NCBI GenBank assembly: GCA_017533485.1
Contig: JAFXIC010000033.1
Location: 1-62,016, forward strand
Source: Oscillospiraceae bacterium
GTDB taxonomy: Bacteria > Bacillota > Clostridia > Oscillospirales > Ruminococcaceae
Direction: 5' to 3'
DNA: 62,016 nucleotides
Shown piece by piece: positions 23,927-31,703 of the stretch. Position 1 is the first letter of the stretch, and the number at the start of each line of letters is the position of its first letter. A program made the position numbers and the translations under genes. Under the pieces are notes generated by a model that was given only the letters and a program-made list of their open reading frames with translations, was not told the origin of the DNA and did no database searches.

Positions 23927-24962
23927 CGTCGGAATCTCCTATGTTCTGAATCATTGGGATCAGGGCGGCAGCGAGCTGCTCACAAGCCTCCGCGTCGGAC
24001 AGCTTGACGACAGATACGGGGGAATGGAGATAGCGGCAGGGGATGCTGACCGCGAGAACGCGGACACCGCCTGCAGCAGACTGAATCGCACCGGCATCAT
24101 TTCCGCCGGCGATTCTGGTTTTTGTTTGCCAGGGGATACCGAGCTGCTGTGCGGTATCGGCAGCTTTTTGGTAAAGCGCTGCGTCATAAATCGTTCTGCC
24201 GTCCATAAAGCTGATGACGGCGCCGTTTCCGAGCTGACAGACAGCGTTTGTGCCTTTACAGCCTGCGACATCCGCGGCGGTTGTGGCTTCGATGACGACA
24301 GCAAATTCCGGGGCTGCGGTATTTGCGGCAACGCCTGCGCCGCGCAGCCCGACTTCTTCCTGTACAACGAATGCAAAATCCGTATCATAGGGTAAATCCT
24401 GACGGATCAGGGAAAGCAGCAGCGCACATCCGAATCGGTCATCGAGTGCCTTGGCAGCGATACAGCCGTCACCGAATGTACGGTATTCCGGAAGAAAATA
24501 GATGACATCGCCGCGCCGGACGTGTGTTTGCGCATCGGCTTTGGATGCGGCACCGATATCGACATGAAGCGCCGACATTCTGACGGATTGTTTTTTTTCT
24601 TCTGAAGATAAGTGGTGGATCGGCTTTGTGCCGATGACGCCGGGGATTTTCTTCTGACCGACAAGCACCTGTCTGCCGATGACTGCCGCCGCGCTCACGC
24701 CGCCGACCATGTCAAATTTCAGAGAACCGTCCTCGGTGATATCGGTTACCATCAGTGCGACCTCGTCCATATGAGCGGAAAACAGCAGTTTATGGTTCGC
24801 GGGTGCGGCACCTTGTTTACGGACGAGAATATTGCCCAGCCTGTCCACCTGCGGCGCCAGACCGAGCGCAAGCAGCTCCTTTACAATATAATCCCGTACC
24901 GCCTGTTCTCTGCCGGATGTGCCGCAGAGCTGACAGAGTGTTTTCAGTTCATTTGTATTCAT
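23916..24962 (-). CDS. M42 family metallopeptidase (aminopeptidase), copy 2
   Basis: A 348-residue M42 peptidase (glutamyl-aminopeptidase/endoglucanase-like). Metal and catalytic residues are visible: SAHMDEVAL, KALDDRFG, FVVQEEVGLRGAG and the late metal histidine in RYLHSPVSVV. The start is the ATG overlapping the stop of the upstream M42 gene by four bases (ATGA). The two neighbours are paralogues, presumably from tandem duplication, and may form mixed oligomeric shells of the TET type. It trims peptides in the cytosol. Confidence 0.93.
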   Translation of the reverse strand: MNTNELKTLCQLCGTSGREQAVRDYIVKELLALGLAPQVDRLGNILVRKQGAAPANHKLLFSAHMDEVALMVTDITEDGSLKFDMVGGVSAAAVIGRQVLVGQKKIPGVIGTKPIHHLSSEEKKQSVRMSALHVDIGAASKADAQTHVRRGDVIYFLPEYRTFGDGCIAAKALDDRFGCALLLSLIRQDLPYDTDFAFVVQEEVGLRGAGVAANTAAPEFAVVIEATTAADVAGCKGTNAVCQLGNGAVISFMDGRTIYDAALYQKAADTAQQLGIPWQTKTRIAGGNDAGAIQSAAGGVRVLAVSIPCRYLHSPVSVVKLSDAEACEQLAAALIPMIQNIGDSDDDC

Positions 24963-25993
24963 ACTCTGCCGCACTCCTTTGCAAACGCGGATAACAGCTC
25001 CGCAGTATATTCGACATCTTTCAGGGAAATGACCTCAACAGGTGTATGCATATACCGCTGGGGGATGGAAACCGTCGCGGTTTTCGCACCGCCATTGGGT
25101 GTGATCGCAAGAATATCGGCGTCCGTGCCGGTAGATTCGGGCATCACTTCAACCTGATAGGGGATATTGGCGGATTCGGCGAGATCCATCAGTTTTTGTG
25201 ACATCGCAGCGTCAAGTACCGAAGAAATCCCGATCGCAGGCCCGCCGCCGAGTTGATAGCAGTCCGTTCCGTTGTCTGCTGCGGAAGCCGCGAAGGTTAC
25301 GTCCACGGCAATGGCATATTCGGGCTGTTCGAGTGTCGCAGCCATTCTCGCACCTCTATGGCCGCTTCGTTCTTCCTGTGTGCTGCAAACAATTGTGACA
25401 TTACAAGGGAGTTTCGGTTCTTCCGCCAGCATTTTTGCTGCAAGTATCAGCGCGCCGATACCGCAGCGGTCATCGAGTGCCGCGCCTGTCACACGATCGG
25501 CTTCCAGTGCCTTACAGCAGGTATCGAAATAGACTGCATCACCGATGCGCACCTTACCTTTGAGCGCCTCAGCGGAGGAATATCCCGTATCGACACAAAG
25601 CTGTTCCATATCGGGGACAGCCTGTTCGCCGTGGAGGAGGTGGGGCGGAAGGATGGAGATGACACCATACATTGGTTCAGTTCCCATGATCTGAACCGCC
25701 TGGCCGAGGAGGAGTCTGCGGTCGATGCCGCCGACATTGCCGATACGGAGGAAGCCGTCCTCGGTGAGATCCGTGACAAAGAAACCGACCTGATCGATGT
25801 GTGCACAGAGCAGGAGCGTCGGGCGATCCGGATTCTTTTGCCCATGGATATGTCCGATCACTTCCCCGTCCTTGCAGATACAGTCGGGGGCATAGGGACG
25901 CAGCATTTCACAGACTTTTTTTGCTGCGGAATGCTCTCTGCCCGATACACCGCGCAGGTCAGCGAGTGTTTGAATCAAGGAAAAAGTCGTCAT
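24959..25993 (-). CDS. M42 family metallopeptidase (aminopeptidase), copy 1
   Basis: A 344-residue M42 peptidase. The start MTTFSLIQTLADLRGVSGRE is supported by family length and a weak AGAAAG site; a longer extension of 36 codons is not. Motifs: CAHIDQVGF, AALDDRCG, STQEERSGHRGAR and RYMHTPVEV. In copy 1 the first motif has Gln where copy 2 has Glu (AHIDQ versus AHMDE), and the base-glutamate motif reads EERSGHRG rather than EEVGLRG, so specificity has probably diverged. It is the first gene of the unit M42-M42-GNAT-PLP enzyme-membrane protein, and has a promoter about 50 bases upstream. Confidence 0.92.
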   Translation of the reverse strand: MTTFSLIQTLADLRGVSGREHSAAKKVCEMLRPYAPDCICKDGEVIGHIHGQKNPDRPTLLLCAHIDQVGFFVTDLTEDGFLRIGNVGGIDRRLLLGQAVQIMGTEPMYGVISILPPHLLHGEQAVPDMEQLCVDTGYSSAEALKGKVRIGDAVYFDTCCKALEADRVTGAALDDRCGIGALILAAKMLAEEPKLPCNVTIVCSTQEERSGHRGARMAATLEQPEYAIAVDVTFAASAADNGTDCYQLGGGPAIGISSVLDAAMSQKLMDLAESANIPYQVEVMPESTGTDADILAITPNGGAKTATVSIPQRYMHTPVEVISLKDVEYTAELLSAFAKECGRV

Positions 25994-26041
25994 AAAACGA
26001 GTCACACTTTCTACACAAAATGAGATAGCAATACATCTTAT

Positions 26042-26070
26042 ATTATACCAAATCCCGTCACAAAATGCAA
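26042..26070 (-). promoter_or_regulatory. Sigma-A promoter of the M42 peptidase operon
   Basis: Minus strand TTGCAT (26065-26070), 17-base spacer, TATAAT (26042-26047). Confidence 0.82.
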
Positions 26071-26168
26071 GATGCGGATTCGCTTTTGTATTATCCGACA
26101 AACAGGATGAAAGAGTTTCGTGTAAAATGATGAAATCCAGCCGAAATGTCCGTCATGCGTTCTGTGAT

Positions 26169-26197
26169 TTGACTTTCGGAGCGGATTATGGTATACT
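26169..26197 (+). promoter_or_regulatory. Sigma-A promoter of the cupin gene
   Basis: TTGACT (26169-26174), 17-base spacer, TATACT (26192-26197). Confidence 0.8.
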
Positions 26198-26204
26198 GAG
26201 CTTC

Positions 26205-26252
26205 AGGCAACACCGCACAAAGTCCGCCTGACGGCTCTGTGCGTTATTGCCT
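26205..26252 (+). promoter_or_regulatory. Long hairpin at the 5' end of the cupin mRNA
   Basis: AGGCAA..GCACA (26205-26219) pairs imperfectly with TGTGC..TTGCCT (26238-26252), with a small CCGCC/GGCGG-like tip. It begins at the expected transcription start, lacks a T-run and leaves the ribosome binding site free. It could stabilise the mRNA, be a small leader regulator, or be a palindromic repeat inserted at the promoter. Confidence 0.5.
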
Positions 26253-26279
26253 TAAACATGATAATGGGAGGGCATTGGA

Positions 26280-26654
26280 ATGGAATTGATTTTACGTGAT
26301 ACGATTGCAGAATTTTCGAATACAGGTGTTATATCCCGCCAGCTTCTCAATCCCGATAATTCTTCGAGTACGCGTGTTACCATGACCGAAGTGCATCTTG
26401 CATCGGGCGCCTGTCAGCCGCGGCATACGCACGAAACATCCGAACAGATCTGGTATGCGACGAAGGGCAGCGGAACACTTCTGCTGGCGGACGATCGGGA
26501 ACAGCCATTTCACGCAGGCGATGTTGTACGGTTTGCGGAAGGGGATGTCCATGGTCTTCGCAATGACGGCGAGGCGGAGTTTGTATATATTTCTGTGACG
26601 ACACCGCCGATTCATTTTGGTTATGCATACCGGAACCGGTCAGAAAAAAGATGA
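26280..26654 (+). CDS. Cupin-domain protein
   Basis: A 124-residue single-domain cupin. Cupin motif 1 is in PRHTHETSEQIWYATKGSG (two His and a Glu as metal ligands) and motif 2 in FHAGDVVRFAEGDVHGLRN, with its His. It is a small cytosolic beta-barrel; substrate or sensing function is unknown, though such proteins are often sugar isomerases or antibiotic-biosynthesis-type enzymes. GGGAGG lies ten bases before the ATG. It is a single gene with its own promoter, leader hairpin and terminator. Confidence 0.9.
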   Translation: MELILRDTIAEFSNTGVISRQLLNPDNSSSTRVTMTEVHLASGACQPRHTHETSEQIWYATKGSGTLLLADDREQPFHAGDVVRFAEGDVHGLRNDGEAEFVYISVTTPPIHFGYAYRNRSEKR

Positions 26655-26662
26655 ATAAAAGA

Positions 26663-26696
26663 AAAAGCTCCTGCTGAACGAATCAGCAGGAGTTTT
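26663..26696 (+). terminator. Terminator of the cupin gene
   Basis: CTCCTGCTGA (26669-26678) pairs with TCAGCAGGAG (26683-26692), then TTTT. Confidence 0.87.
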
Positions 26697-26749
26697 CCCT
26701 ATATATAGGGGAAGTGGAGGAAATAAATCGTGTATCGTAGAAGCCGGTT

Positions 26750-28270
26750 TCAGATCAGCTTTGCGATGCGTTTGATAATCAGTGTGGCATCCAGTGCGTT
26801 CACTTTTCCGTCACCGTTGACATCGGCACGCTCCTTCAGCGCGGAAGTGTCAATCGCACGCTGGGGGAGGAACTGATTGAGATCGAGAGAGGTGTCCTCC
26901 GCGGCAATGCGGCAGAGCAGAATGACATCCGAGATATCTGTGCTGTTGTCCGCATTGATATCACCCGCGTCTTCCGGAATCGTCAGCGGTGCAGTGGTTG
27001 TGGTGGTGGTAGTCGCGGTTGCGTTGTGTATGGATTCAATCAGACTGGAGCAATACGGACAGTCATCGCCGCCGGTGATATGTGTGGTGGTAGTTGTGGT
27101 CGTTGTTGTGCCGAAATAGTCCGATGTGATCTGCGGTGCATGGATAGAGAATTGGAGCGGCGCGATTTCCTTGTTCCATTCAGGAATGGTGTAATCGACA
27201 TATACGTATACGGCGTATTCATTCTTACCGGTATAGTAGTATGGATAGCCGGTTTCGATTTTGGAAATCTTATGGCTGACATCATGATGAATGATATTGA
27301 AGCGGCGTTCTTCGACGAGTACGATGTCGAGCGGGTGTTCATTAAAATCGAGCGGTTCGCCGCCGATGAACCAGAGATCGGGTTCTGTGCGGAATTCGAG
27401 ACGCACATCCATGAGTGCATTCGTACCGCGGTAGTTGCCATTTTCATCCCAGACGGGGATAGTGGCTTCGCTGACGCAGGTTGTTTCGACCGTTCCTTCC
27501 TGATATTCCGGATACTGGGAGGGATCGAGGGTAACAACCGGAACGATGTAGGGGATGGTGGTCATGGATGTTGTTGCGGTTGTGGTCGGGGTCGTCGGGA
27601 TTGTTGTGGTCATGATAAAGTCATCGGGCGCGGTCGTAACCATCGGGAGCGATTCATCGACGTCGACCGTAAAGCTGATGCAGCTTACGGATAAGTCGCA
27701 TTCGGTGAAATCATAAGTTGTGGAAAGTTCGATGGTGTAGGTGCCGGGGGTGTAGGGATCATAATCTGTCCATACATCAACCATACCTGTGACATCATGA
27801 TGCCATGTGTTAAAGCGGCGCTGTTCGACGACAACGAGCTTCATATCAGTCAGATCGAGCTTTTCGCCGACAGCATAGGTCATCTTCGGCTTTTTTTCGA
27901 GATAGAGATAGGCGTCAAAGATTGCATTGGTACCGCGGTAGCGGCCGTCCTCATCCCATACCGGAATATCGGAATCGCTGACGCAGGTTGTTGTGACGCC
28001 GGTGGAAGGTGCCGTCTCAAACGGCGGATAATCCGGTATGCAGTTGTTTGTGTCATAGGTGGTGCTGATACCGCTCAGGGATTCAAAGTAGCTGGAACAG
28101 CCGGGACAGCAGCCATAATCGTATGGGTCTGTTGTGATGGTCGTCATCCATGTTGTGGATTGGACAGGACTCGAAGTGGTTGTGGATAAGGCGGAGGCAG
28201 ATACTGCAAAGGCAGAAGTGCCGATGCAGAGTGCCGCAGCAAATCCGAGACAAAGCTTGTAGGGTTTCAT
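26750..28270 (-). CDS. Secreted dockerin protein with two repeated Ig-like modules
   Basis: 506 residues starting MKPYKLCLGFAAALCIG, a signal peptide, with a perfect AAAGGAGG upstream. Two homologous modules of about 110 residues follow. Each starts near IPVWDE-G-YRGTNA, has a YAVGEKLDL / FIGGEPLDF turn and a VVEQRRFNTWHHDV / LVEERRFNIIHHDV motif; the pattern resembles bacterial Ig-like domains. A CPGCSSYFESLSG segment precedes the first module and CPYCSSLIESIH follows the second. Thr-rich linkers separate the parts. The C-terminal dockerin has a degenerate first calcium loop (DINADNSTD), an unusually long inter-loop insert and a good second loop (DVNGDGKVN). It is controlled by tandem ECF-type promoters. 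No catalytic motif is seen. Confidence 0.9.
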   Translation of the reverse strand: MKPYKLCLGFAAALCIGTSAFAVSASALSTTTSSPVQSTTWMTTITTDPYDYGCCPGCSSYFESLSGISTTYDTNNCIPDYPPFETAPSTGVTTTCVSDSDIPVWDEDGRYRGTNAIFDAYLYLEKKPKMTYAVGEKLDLTDMKLVVVEQRRFNTWHHDVTGMVDVWTDYDPYTPGTYTIELSTTYDFTECDLSVSCISFTVDVDESLPMVTTAPDDFIMTTTIPTTPTTTATTSMTTIPYIVPVVTLDPSQYPEYQEGTVETTCVSEATIPVWDENGNYRGTNALMDVRLEFRTEPDLWFIGGEPLDFNEHPLDIVLVEERRFNIIHHDVSHKISKIETGYPYYYTGKNEYAVYVYVDYTIPEWNKEIAPLQFSIHAPQITSDYFGTTTTTTTTTHITGGDDCPYCSSLIESIHNATATTTTTTTAPLTIPEDAGDINADNSTDISDVILLCRIAAEDTSLDLNQFLPQRAIDTSALKERADVNGDGKVNALDATLIIKRIAKLI

Positions 28271-28336
28271 AAGACATCCTCCTTTAAATATGTTGTTTGG
28301 CATTGCGTGAAGTGGTTTTTCGCTTCTAACCATATA

Positions 28337-28363
28337 GACGGGATTTTCCATTGTTGCGTCACA
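28337..28363 (-). promoter_or_regulatory. ECF-sigma-type promoter P1 of the dockerin gene
   Basis: Minus strand TGTGAC (28358-28363), 17-base spacer, CGTC (28337-28340) followed by TATA. An A-tract/T-tract segment lies immediately upstream. The TGNNAC-17-CGTC layout is the pattern of extracytoplasmic-function sigma factors. The start codon is about 60 bases downstream. Confidence 0.65.
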
Positions 28364-28442
28364 TATTTTTAAAAATTTTTTTGGCGCGTATTTTCGTGAA
28401 AAATATGTCAGGCTGAAAAATATTTCCGCTTCTGTTTTAATA

Positions 28443-28469
28443 GACGGAAATTTTTTGAGATGCGTCACA
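28443..28469 (-). promoter_or_regulatory. ECF-sigma-type promoter P2 of the dockerin gene
   Basis: Minus strand TGTGAC (28464-28469), 17-base spacer, CGTC (28443-28446) followed by TATT, again preceded by A/T tracts. P1 and P2 share AGAAGCG just downstream of the -10, so they look like a tandem duplication. The 28271-28597 gap holds no gene. Confidence 0.6.
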
Positions 28470-28540
28470 TATTTTCCGAAAAATTTTTCTTCCTGTTTTT
28501 ATCGTACCACAGTTTGCGTTTCATTGCAAGGCTTTTCGAT

Positions 28541-28578
28541 AAAAATTCCCCCGATGCCATAAAACGGCATCGGGGGAA
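28541..28578 (-). terminator. Terminator of valS
   Basis: CCCCCGATGCC (28548-28558) pairs with GGCATCGGGGG (28566-28576). On the minus strand a T-run follows. Confidence 0.9.
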
Positions 28579-28597
28579 GCGGAAGGTTTCGATATTA

Positions 28598-31219
28598 TCA
28601 GGCTTTCCAGCTCTGGATAGATTCCAGTACCTTAGAAAGCTTTTCTTCTGCCTTTGCGAGTTTCTCGCGCTCTGCGGCAATGAGATGTGCCGGAGCTTTT
28701 TCGCAGAATCCGGGGTTATTGAGCTTGCCCTGAATGAAGCTGATGTCCTTACGAACCTTGGCTTCTTCCTTTTCGAGTCTTGCGATTTCCTTTTCGATAT
28801 CAACAAGCTGTTCCATGGGGATAAAGATACGTGCCGCATCCGTGACGACAGTGAGTGCATTCTTGAACTGATAATTCTGACCGAACTCCAGCTCGGACGC
28901 CGAAACCATATTCTCGAAGAACATGGAACAGGAGGAGAATACATCGACTTCCAGTGTTTCGAAATAGAGCTTTGCCTTTACAGAATTGGGAACATTCAGC
29001 TCGGTACGGCTCATACGGATTGCCTTGATCGCAGCGATGACCTTTTCGAAATCGGAAGCTGTTGCAGAGAAATCGAGGGCTTCGGAATAGGTCGGGAATT
29101 CTTCGAGCATAATCATGCTTTCGCCGTCTGTGAGCACCTGCCAGATTTCCTCGGTGATAAACGGCATGAACGGGTGGAGCAGCTTGAGCATACCGCGGAG
29201 GACATAGACCAGTACCTGTTCCGCGTCAGCCTTGCTCTGACCGCCGGCACGCATTCTGGGCTTTGTCAGCTCGATATACCAGTCACAGTATACATCCCAG
29301 ATGAAATCATAGAGCTTTGTGGAAGCGACGCCAAGCTCATAGTGGTCGAGGTTGTCGTTCACATCCTTTGCGAGCTGATTGAACTTCGAGATAATCCACT
29401 TATCTTCGATCGCAAGCTTTTCGGGGATTCCGGTGAACTTGAAATCATCCGGAAGATTCATCATAACGAAACGGGATGCATTCCAGAGCTTATTGGCAAA
29501 ATTACGTGCAGCCTTTACCTTATCGTCGGTAAAGCGCATATCATTTCCGGGAGAGTTTCCGGTTGCGAGCATAAAGCGGAGGGCGTCCGCACCGAAGTTA
29601 TCAATAATTTCGAGCGGGTCGATACCGTTTCCGAGGGACTTGGACATTTTTCTGCCCTGTGCGTCACGAACAAGACCGTGGATCAGGACAGTCTTGAACG
29701 GAACCTCATCCATATGTTCCAGACCGGCAACGATCATTCTGGAGACCCAGAAGGTGATAATATCATATCCGGTTACGAGGGTATCGGTGGGATAGAAGTA
29801 GCGGAGATCATCTGTCTTTTCCGGCCAGCCCAGTGTAGAGAACGGCCAGAGTGCGGAGGAGAACCAGGTATCGAGTGTATCGGGATCCTGACGCATTTCC
29901 TTTCCGCATTTCGGACAGACAGCCTTTGTGTCCTTTGTAACGACGAGCTCGCCGCAGTCATCACAGTAGAAGGCAGGAATCTGATGCCCCCACCAGAGCT
30001 GACGGGAGATACACCAGTCACGGATATCTTCCATCCAGTTGAAATAGAGCTTATCGAAGCGTTCGGGGACGAACTTGATTTTTCCTTCGCGCACTGCATT
30101 GATTGCCGGCTTCGCCAGCTCGTCCATCTTCACGAACCACTGGAGTGAAACTCTCGGCTCGACGGTTGTGCCGCAGCGATAGCAGGTTCCGACATTATGT
30201 GCGTGGGGTTCGACCTTGATGAGGAAGCCGCCGGCTTCGAGGTCAGCCACAATGGCTTTTCTCGCTTCATATCTGTCCATACCGGCATATTTCGGGTAAT
30301 CCTCGGTAATTTTTGCGTCATCGGTCATGACGTTCAGCACCGGAAGATTGTGGCGCTGACCAACCATAAAGTCGTTGGGGTCATGTGCGGGGGTAATTTT
30401 TACAACACCCGTACCGAATTCCATATCGACATATGCATCGGCAACCACAGGAATTTCACGTCCGACGAGGGGAAGAATGAGCTTTTTGCCGACTGCATTC
30501 TTGTAGCGTTCGTCCTTGGGGTTGACAGCAACCGCCGTATCGCCCAGCAGGGTTTCGGGACGCGTTGTCGCAAGCTCCAGATAGCCTGAACCATCTGCGA
30601 ACGGATAGCGGAGATGCCAGAAATGGCCTTCCTGTTCCTCATAGGTAACCTCGGCATTGGAAATCGAGGTGAGGCAGTGCGGACACCAGTTGATGATACG
30701 CTCGCCGCGGTAGATCAGTCCTTTTTCATAATACTTGACAAAGACTTCCTTAACGGCTTCGGAACAGCCCTCGTCCATTGTGAAGCGTTCGCGCTCCCAG
30801 TCACAGGAGGAACCGAGCTTCATGAGCTGCTGGTCGATTCTTCCGGCATATTTTTCTTTCCATGCCCATGCACGCTCCATGAAACCATCTCTGCCGATAT
30901 CATCTTTTGTGATACCTTCCTCGCGCATTGCGGCAACGATTTTGGCTTCGGTTGCGATTGCGGCATGGTCGGTACCGGGGAGCCAGTGGGTAGAATATCC
31001 GCTCATGCGCTTCCAGCGGATGAGGATATCCTGTAAGGTTTCGTCGAGGGCATGGCCCATATGCAGCTGACCTGTGACATTGGGCGGCGGGATCACGATG
31101 GTATAGGGGATTTTTTTCGGATCAACCTCTGCGTGGAAGCAGCGCTTTTCCATCCATCCCTGATAGATCCGGTCTTCAAACGAACTGGGGTCATAGTTTT
31201 TGGCAAGTTCTTTTGCCAT
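28598..31219 (-). CDS. valS: Valyl-tRNA synthetase
   Basis: An 873-residue class I synthetase. The HIGH motif appears in PPPNVTGQLHMGHALD (HMGH) and the KMSKS motif in GRKMSKSLGNGIDPLE. The editing domain lies between them (ATTRPETLLGDTAVAVNP, the typical TTRPET motif), and a C-terminal coiled coil (EKEIARLEKEEAKVRKDI...) is characteristic of ValRS. A zinc-type cysteine pair, CPKCG, is seen near residue 430. GGAGTG lies before the ATG. Expression is controlled by the T-box leader directly upstream. Confidence 0.98.
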   Translation of the reverse strand: MAKELAKNYDPSSFEDRIYQGWMEKRCFHAEVDPKKIPYTIVIPPPNVTGQLHMGHALDETLQDILIRWKRMSGYSTHWLPGTDHAAIATEAKIVAAMREEGITKDDIGRDGFMERAWAWKEKYAGRIDQQLMKLGSSCDWERERFTMDEGCSEAVKEVFVKYYEKGLIYRGERIINWCPHCLTSISNAEVTYEEQEGHFWHLRYPFADGSGYLELATTRPETLLGDTAVAVNPKDERYKNAVGKKLILPLVGREIPVVADAYVDMEFGTGVVKITPAHDPNDFMVGQRHNLPVLNVMTDDAKITEDYPKYAGMDRYEARKAIVADLEAGGFLIKVEPHAHNVGTCYRCGTTVEPRVSLQWFVKMDELAKPAINAVREGKIKFVPERFDKLYFNWMEDIRDWCISRQLWWGHQIPAFYCDDCGELVVTKDTKAVCPKCGKEMRQDPDTLDTWFSSALWPFSTLGWPEKTDDLRYFYPTDTLVTGYDIITFWVSRMIVAGLEHMDEVPFKTVLIHGLVRDAQGRKMSKSLGNGIDPLEIIDNFGADALRFMLATGNSPGNDMRFTDDKVKAARNFANKLWNASRFVMMNLPDDFKFTGIPEKLAIEDKWIISKFNQLAKDVNDNLDHYELGVASTKLYDFIWDVYCDWYIELTKPRMRAGGQSKADAEQVLVYVLRGMLKLLHPFMPFITEEIWQVLTDGESMIMLEEFPTYSEALDFSATASDFEKVIAAIKAIRMSRTELNVPNSVKAKLYFETLEVDVFSSCSMFFENMVSASELEFGQNYQFKNALTVVTDAARIFIPMEQLVDIEKEIARLEKEEAKVRKDISFIQGKLNNPGFCEKAPAHLIAAEREKLAKAEEKLSKVLESIQSWKA

Positions 31220-31257
31220 AGGGAATCACTCCTTTTCATAGATTTCCGATAGAAACA

Positions 31258-31595
31258 AAAACGTCCTGAACATAGGACAAATCGTCTATGTTCAGGACGA
31301 AGCTTTACGAATTGTAAAGTCCGCGGTACCACCTGAATTCAGCGGCTGCATATTTTTTTGCAGTCTGCTGCACTCTGCGGCAGCAAGAAAACTACTGCCT
31401 GTCCGCTCACGAGGGACGCCCGTCAAACAGTTGTCCGCAGTCGGTCAAAGGGGATGGAGGATGACCGGCTTCGGCTTTTCCATTCGCAGCTCGGAACGCG
31501 ACTTCACAGCCTGCACGGGAATGCTTTCACCAACCGCATTCTCTCTTGACCATGCCACAGCAGCTACTACTCGTTCGTCATAGCATTTTTCAGAT
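31258..31595 (-). promoter_or_regulatory. T-box riboswitch of valS
   Basis: Minus-strand leader of about 340 bases. The T-box core reads AGGTGGTACCGCGG (31321-31334). Just downstream lies a terminator, CGTCCTGAACATAG pairing with CTATGTTCAGGACG, followed by TTTTTG (31257-31301). Upstream, the ACGAGTAGTAG segment and a GGTTGGTGAAA loop match Stem I landmarks. GUC at 31502-31500 lies in the right part of Stem I to be the valine specifier codon. Uncharged tRNA-Val would stabilise the antiterminator and allow valS transcription. Confidence 0.93.
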
Positions 31596-31601
31596 ATCGT
31601 T

Positions 31602-31630
31602 ATTATAACAGAGATTTCAGATGCCGTCAA
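31602..31630 (-). promoter_or_regulatory. Sigma-A promoter of the valS T-box transcript
   Basis: Minus strand TTGACG (31625-31630), 17-base spacer, TATAAT (31602-31607). Confidence 0.88.
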
Positions 31631-31659
31631 GCTGTTTTGAGAAATTCGGCTTTCTGCAC

Positions 31660-31692
31660 AAAAACAAGGCTGCCCGTTTTGAGCAGCCTTGC
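31660..31692 (-). terminator. Terminator of ileS
   Basis: CAAGGCTGC (31665-31673) pairs with GCAGCCTTG (31683-31691), with a T-run on the minus strand. It separates ileS from the valS promoter. Confidence 0.87.
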
Positions 31693-31703
31693 AGTTTATT
31701 TGA

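Noticed and set aside
28330-28500. The A/T tracts with GCGTCACATAT read as a repeated plus-strand terminator or mobile repeat
   Set aside because: No stable stem with T-run explains all three copies, and the fixed 17-base spacing fits a minus-strand ECF-type promoter better.
28460-30148. Open frame of 562 codons on the plus strand opposite valS
   Set aside because: Antisense shadow of valS, caused by codon bias; no start site or recognisable domain.
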